A stretch of 64,000 nucleotides of DNA from Sphingomonas_O antarctica (lineage in GTDB: Bacteria; Pseudomonadota; Alphaproteobacteria; Sphingomonadales; Sphingomonadaceae), in the NCBI RefSeq assembly GCF_965137005.1, contig NZ_CBCRXM010000001.1, forward strand, positions 342,280-406,279, written 5' to 3'. Numbering within the stretch: the stretch's first letter is position 1; every line of letters starts with the position of its first letter. Below are positions 63,024 to 64,000 of the stretch, piece after piece. A program made the position numbers and the translations under genes. The notes beneath the pieces are model-generated. The model worked only from the letters and a program-made list of their open reading frames with translations. It searched no databases and was not told where the DNA came from.

Positions 63024-63379
63024 ATTGCGTCTCCCGTTGGCGCGGCACGTTCGATCAAGGCCCGTCCGAACTCATAGAGCCGGTCGATGATCGCGCGGAG
63101 CATGTCAGCAAGGCCGAGCAAAAATCGCCCGATGGCGTGAAGCGACGCATCGGCGTTCGGATCGAACGCCGGATGATCCTTTTGTTCGTCGCTCCGGCGA
63201 CGATGGCAGTTGCGGCAAACGATCACGGTTGTTTCATCGCAGCCAAAGTCGGCGACATGGTGCAGCTCCAGGCACCGCCAATCGCCTTCGCCGCACGTCG
63301 CGCATTTAGGTTCGTTCGTGCCGAGTTGTTCAAGCCGCCGCTGCTTGCGGCGCTCGCGTGCAAAATCACTGTCTGTCAA
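63020..63379 (-). CDS. HNH endonuclease-like protein
   Basis: 119-aa protein with a zinc-bound HNH motif: CATCG (Cys26, Cys29), LELHHVADFG (His40, His41) and VCRNCHRRRSD (Cys55, Cys58, Asn57, His59). The C-terminal 50 residues form a helical tail (LHAIGRFLLGLADMLRAIIDRLYEFGRALIE split over two helices). It overlaps the polymerase gene by 4 nt and follows the upstream gene by 9 nt, so the three are one operon. It could nick for initiation of replication or mobility, or act in defence. Confidence 0.85.
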   Translation of the reverse strand: MTDSDFARERRKQRRLEQLGTNEPKCATCGEGDWRCLELHHVADFGCDETTVIVCRNCHRRRSDEQKDHPAFDPNADASLHAIGRFLLGLADMLRAIIDRLYEFGRALIERAAPTGDAI

Positions 63380-63388
63380 TTTAGCCTC

Positions 63389-63898
63389 CTATGAAATGAG
63401 CCGGTAAATTTCGTGAAAGACGCCCTCGCCTGAGGCGGCGATGCGGTGCAGCGCGTTCGGATCGGTTTCGAGCGGATGGCGTTTGCCCTTCGCATCGGTC
63501 ACTTCGCGGCCCGCGAAAGGCGCGAGCAATTCGATTTCGTTTGTGCGGATGAATTCGCCGACGGCGGCTAAGTGCCGCCCATTGAGCGATGCCTGATCGA
63601 AGTCAGGCAGTCGCAGCTCGCGAGCTTCGCCGCGCGTATAGACGGTCATTTCGCGGTGGCGGTTATCAGTGATTTTGAGCGACGCGCCCCGGCCCACGAC
63701 TTCAACCGTCTCGCGTAAGAAGCGCCGAAACCGCTCAGGTGCGACGTTGACCGACTTTGCCGCCAACTCACGATTGCCGATGCGCCGGAACTCGCGAAGC
63801 GCGGCCTCTAGCTTATCGTCAATTACGCCGCTCTGGCGTGGACGCCGTGGCGTTTCGCCAGTTCGGGCGTGGCCGCTGACCTGACCCCCAACCTTCAT
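63389..63898 (-). CDS. unrecognised HTH-like protein, first gene of the PolB/HNH operon
   Basis: 169-aa protein from MKVGGQVSGHARTG at 63898; an upstream in-frame ATG at 63997 would put codons through the edge palindrome and is less likely. A basic N-terminal tail (TGETPRRPRQSG) leads to a probable HTH (LREFRRIGNRELAAKSVNVAPERFRRFLRE), then a beta segment (SLKITDNRHREMTVYTRGEAREL) and a helical C-terminal half (LNGRHLAAVGEFIRTNEIELLAPFAG). No named family recognised. It may be the DNA-binding partner or regulator of the cassette. Confidence 0.7.
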   Translation of the reverse strand: MKVGGQVSGHARTGETPRRPRQSGVIDDKLEAALREFRRIGNRELAAKSVNVAPERFRRFLRETVEVVGRGASLKITDNRHREMTVYTRGEARELRLPDFDQASLNGRHLAAVGEFIRTNEIELLAPFAGREVTDAKGKRHPLETDPNALHRIAASGEGVFHEIYRLIS

Positions 63899-63949
63899 CC
63901 GGTTACGATTAGAGTCTCGGCGTTGTTGTTGCGCATGAGCGCGGGTTGA

Positions 63950-64000
63950 GCAATGGCCTGCGCAGCGGAGCCCGTAGGGCGTAGCGAAGCAGGCCATTGC
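63950..64000. repeat. long imperfect palindrome at the right window edge
   Basis: GCAATGGCCTGC at 63950-63961 and GCAGGCCATTGC at 63989-64000 are exact inverted 12-bp arms. Inside, GCCC and GGGC around GTA form a second stem. It lies 52 bp upstream of the unknown gene's start, that is at the promoter side of the PolB operon. It may be a mobile-element end, a replication-related hairpin or a terminator of the next gene to the right. Confidence 0.75.

Overview
The window looks like chromosome from a GC-rich alphaproteobacterium of the Sphingomonadales. The evidence is a PEPxxWA-CTERM protein, a fused transaldolase/phosphoglucose isomerase, sphingomonad-type core genes (alaS, nusB, hisD/hisG, korA/korB, cobS) and many 1-4 nt start/stop overlaps with GTG and TTG starts. 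Everything rests on reading the sequence; no database search was run.

Layout. (1) 1-8773, minus strand: a probable five-gene operon of CHAT-domain caspase-like protein, CHASE2 adenylate cyclase, small exported protein, TpsB transporter and the start of a large TpsA exoprotein that leaves the window on the left. (2) 8832-11820: tRNA-Cys, aroQ and a glutathione-dependent formaldehyde oxidation cassette (adhC, a VOC protein, fghA). (3) 11817-20634: a GH130 protein divergent from a sugar-phosphate operon (tkt, tal-pgi, gnd and two HAD phosphatases). (4) 20692-33290: CPA2 antiporter, a C13/caspase-fold exported protease coupled to alaS, nusB-hisD-hisG, LtrA, DUF2332, alpha/beta hydrolase, BolA, a J-domain protein and a PEP-CTERM protein. 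(5) 33287-38468: a tightly packed nine-gene minus-strand operon with TetR first, carrying glutathione transferase, VOC, SRPBCC, DoxX and DUF1428 proteins; a perfect 20-bp palindrome sits just upstream of tetR. (6) 38559-57388: cobS, an orphan exported protein, a repeat-rich spacer, CoA transferase, an arginine succinyltransferase set with an M20 hydrolase, malate synthase G, rppH, esterases, an HDAC-like amidohydrolase, korAB, photolyase and a CFA-synthase-like enzyme. (7) 57598-64000: an accessory region, less GC-rich in its left part, with a probable type II restriction-modification pair, an 82-aa orphan, and a three-gene operon (unknown HTH-like protein, HNH nuclease, 1041-aa family B DNA polymerase with intact exonuclease and polymerase motifs). 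A long inverted repeat lies at the right edge.

The two strongest candidates for an undescribed system are the CHAT/CHASE2-cyclase/two-partner-secretion operon at the left and the PolB/HNH/HTH cassette beside the R-M genes at the right. The first pairs a predicted protease and a predicted cAMP-producing receptor with an exported giant protein. The second puts a family B replicase into a bacterial chromosome next to nucleases. Both run off or close to the window edge, so their full gene content is not visible.
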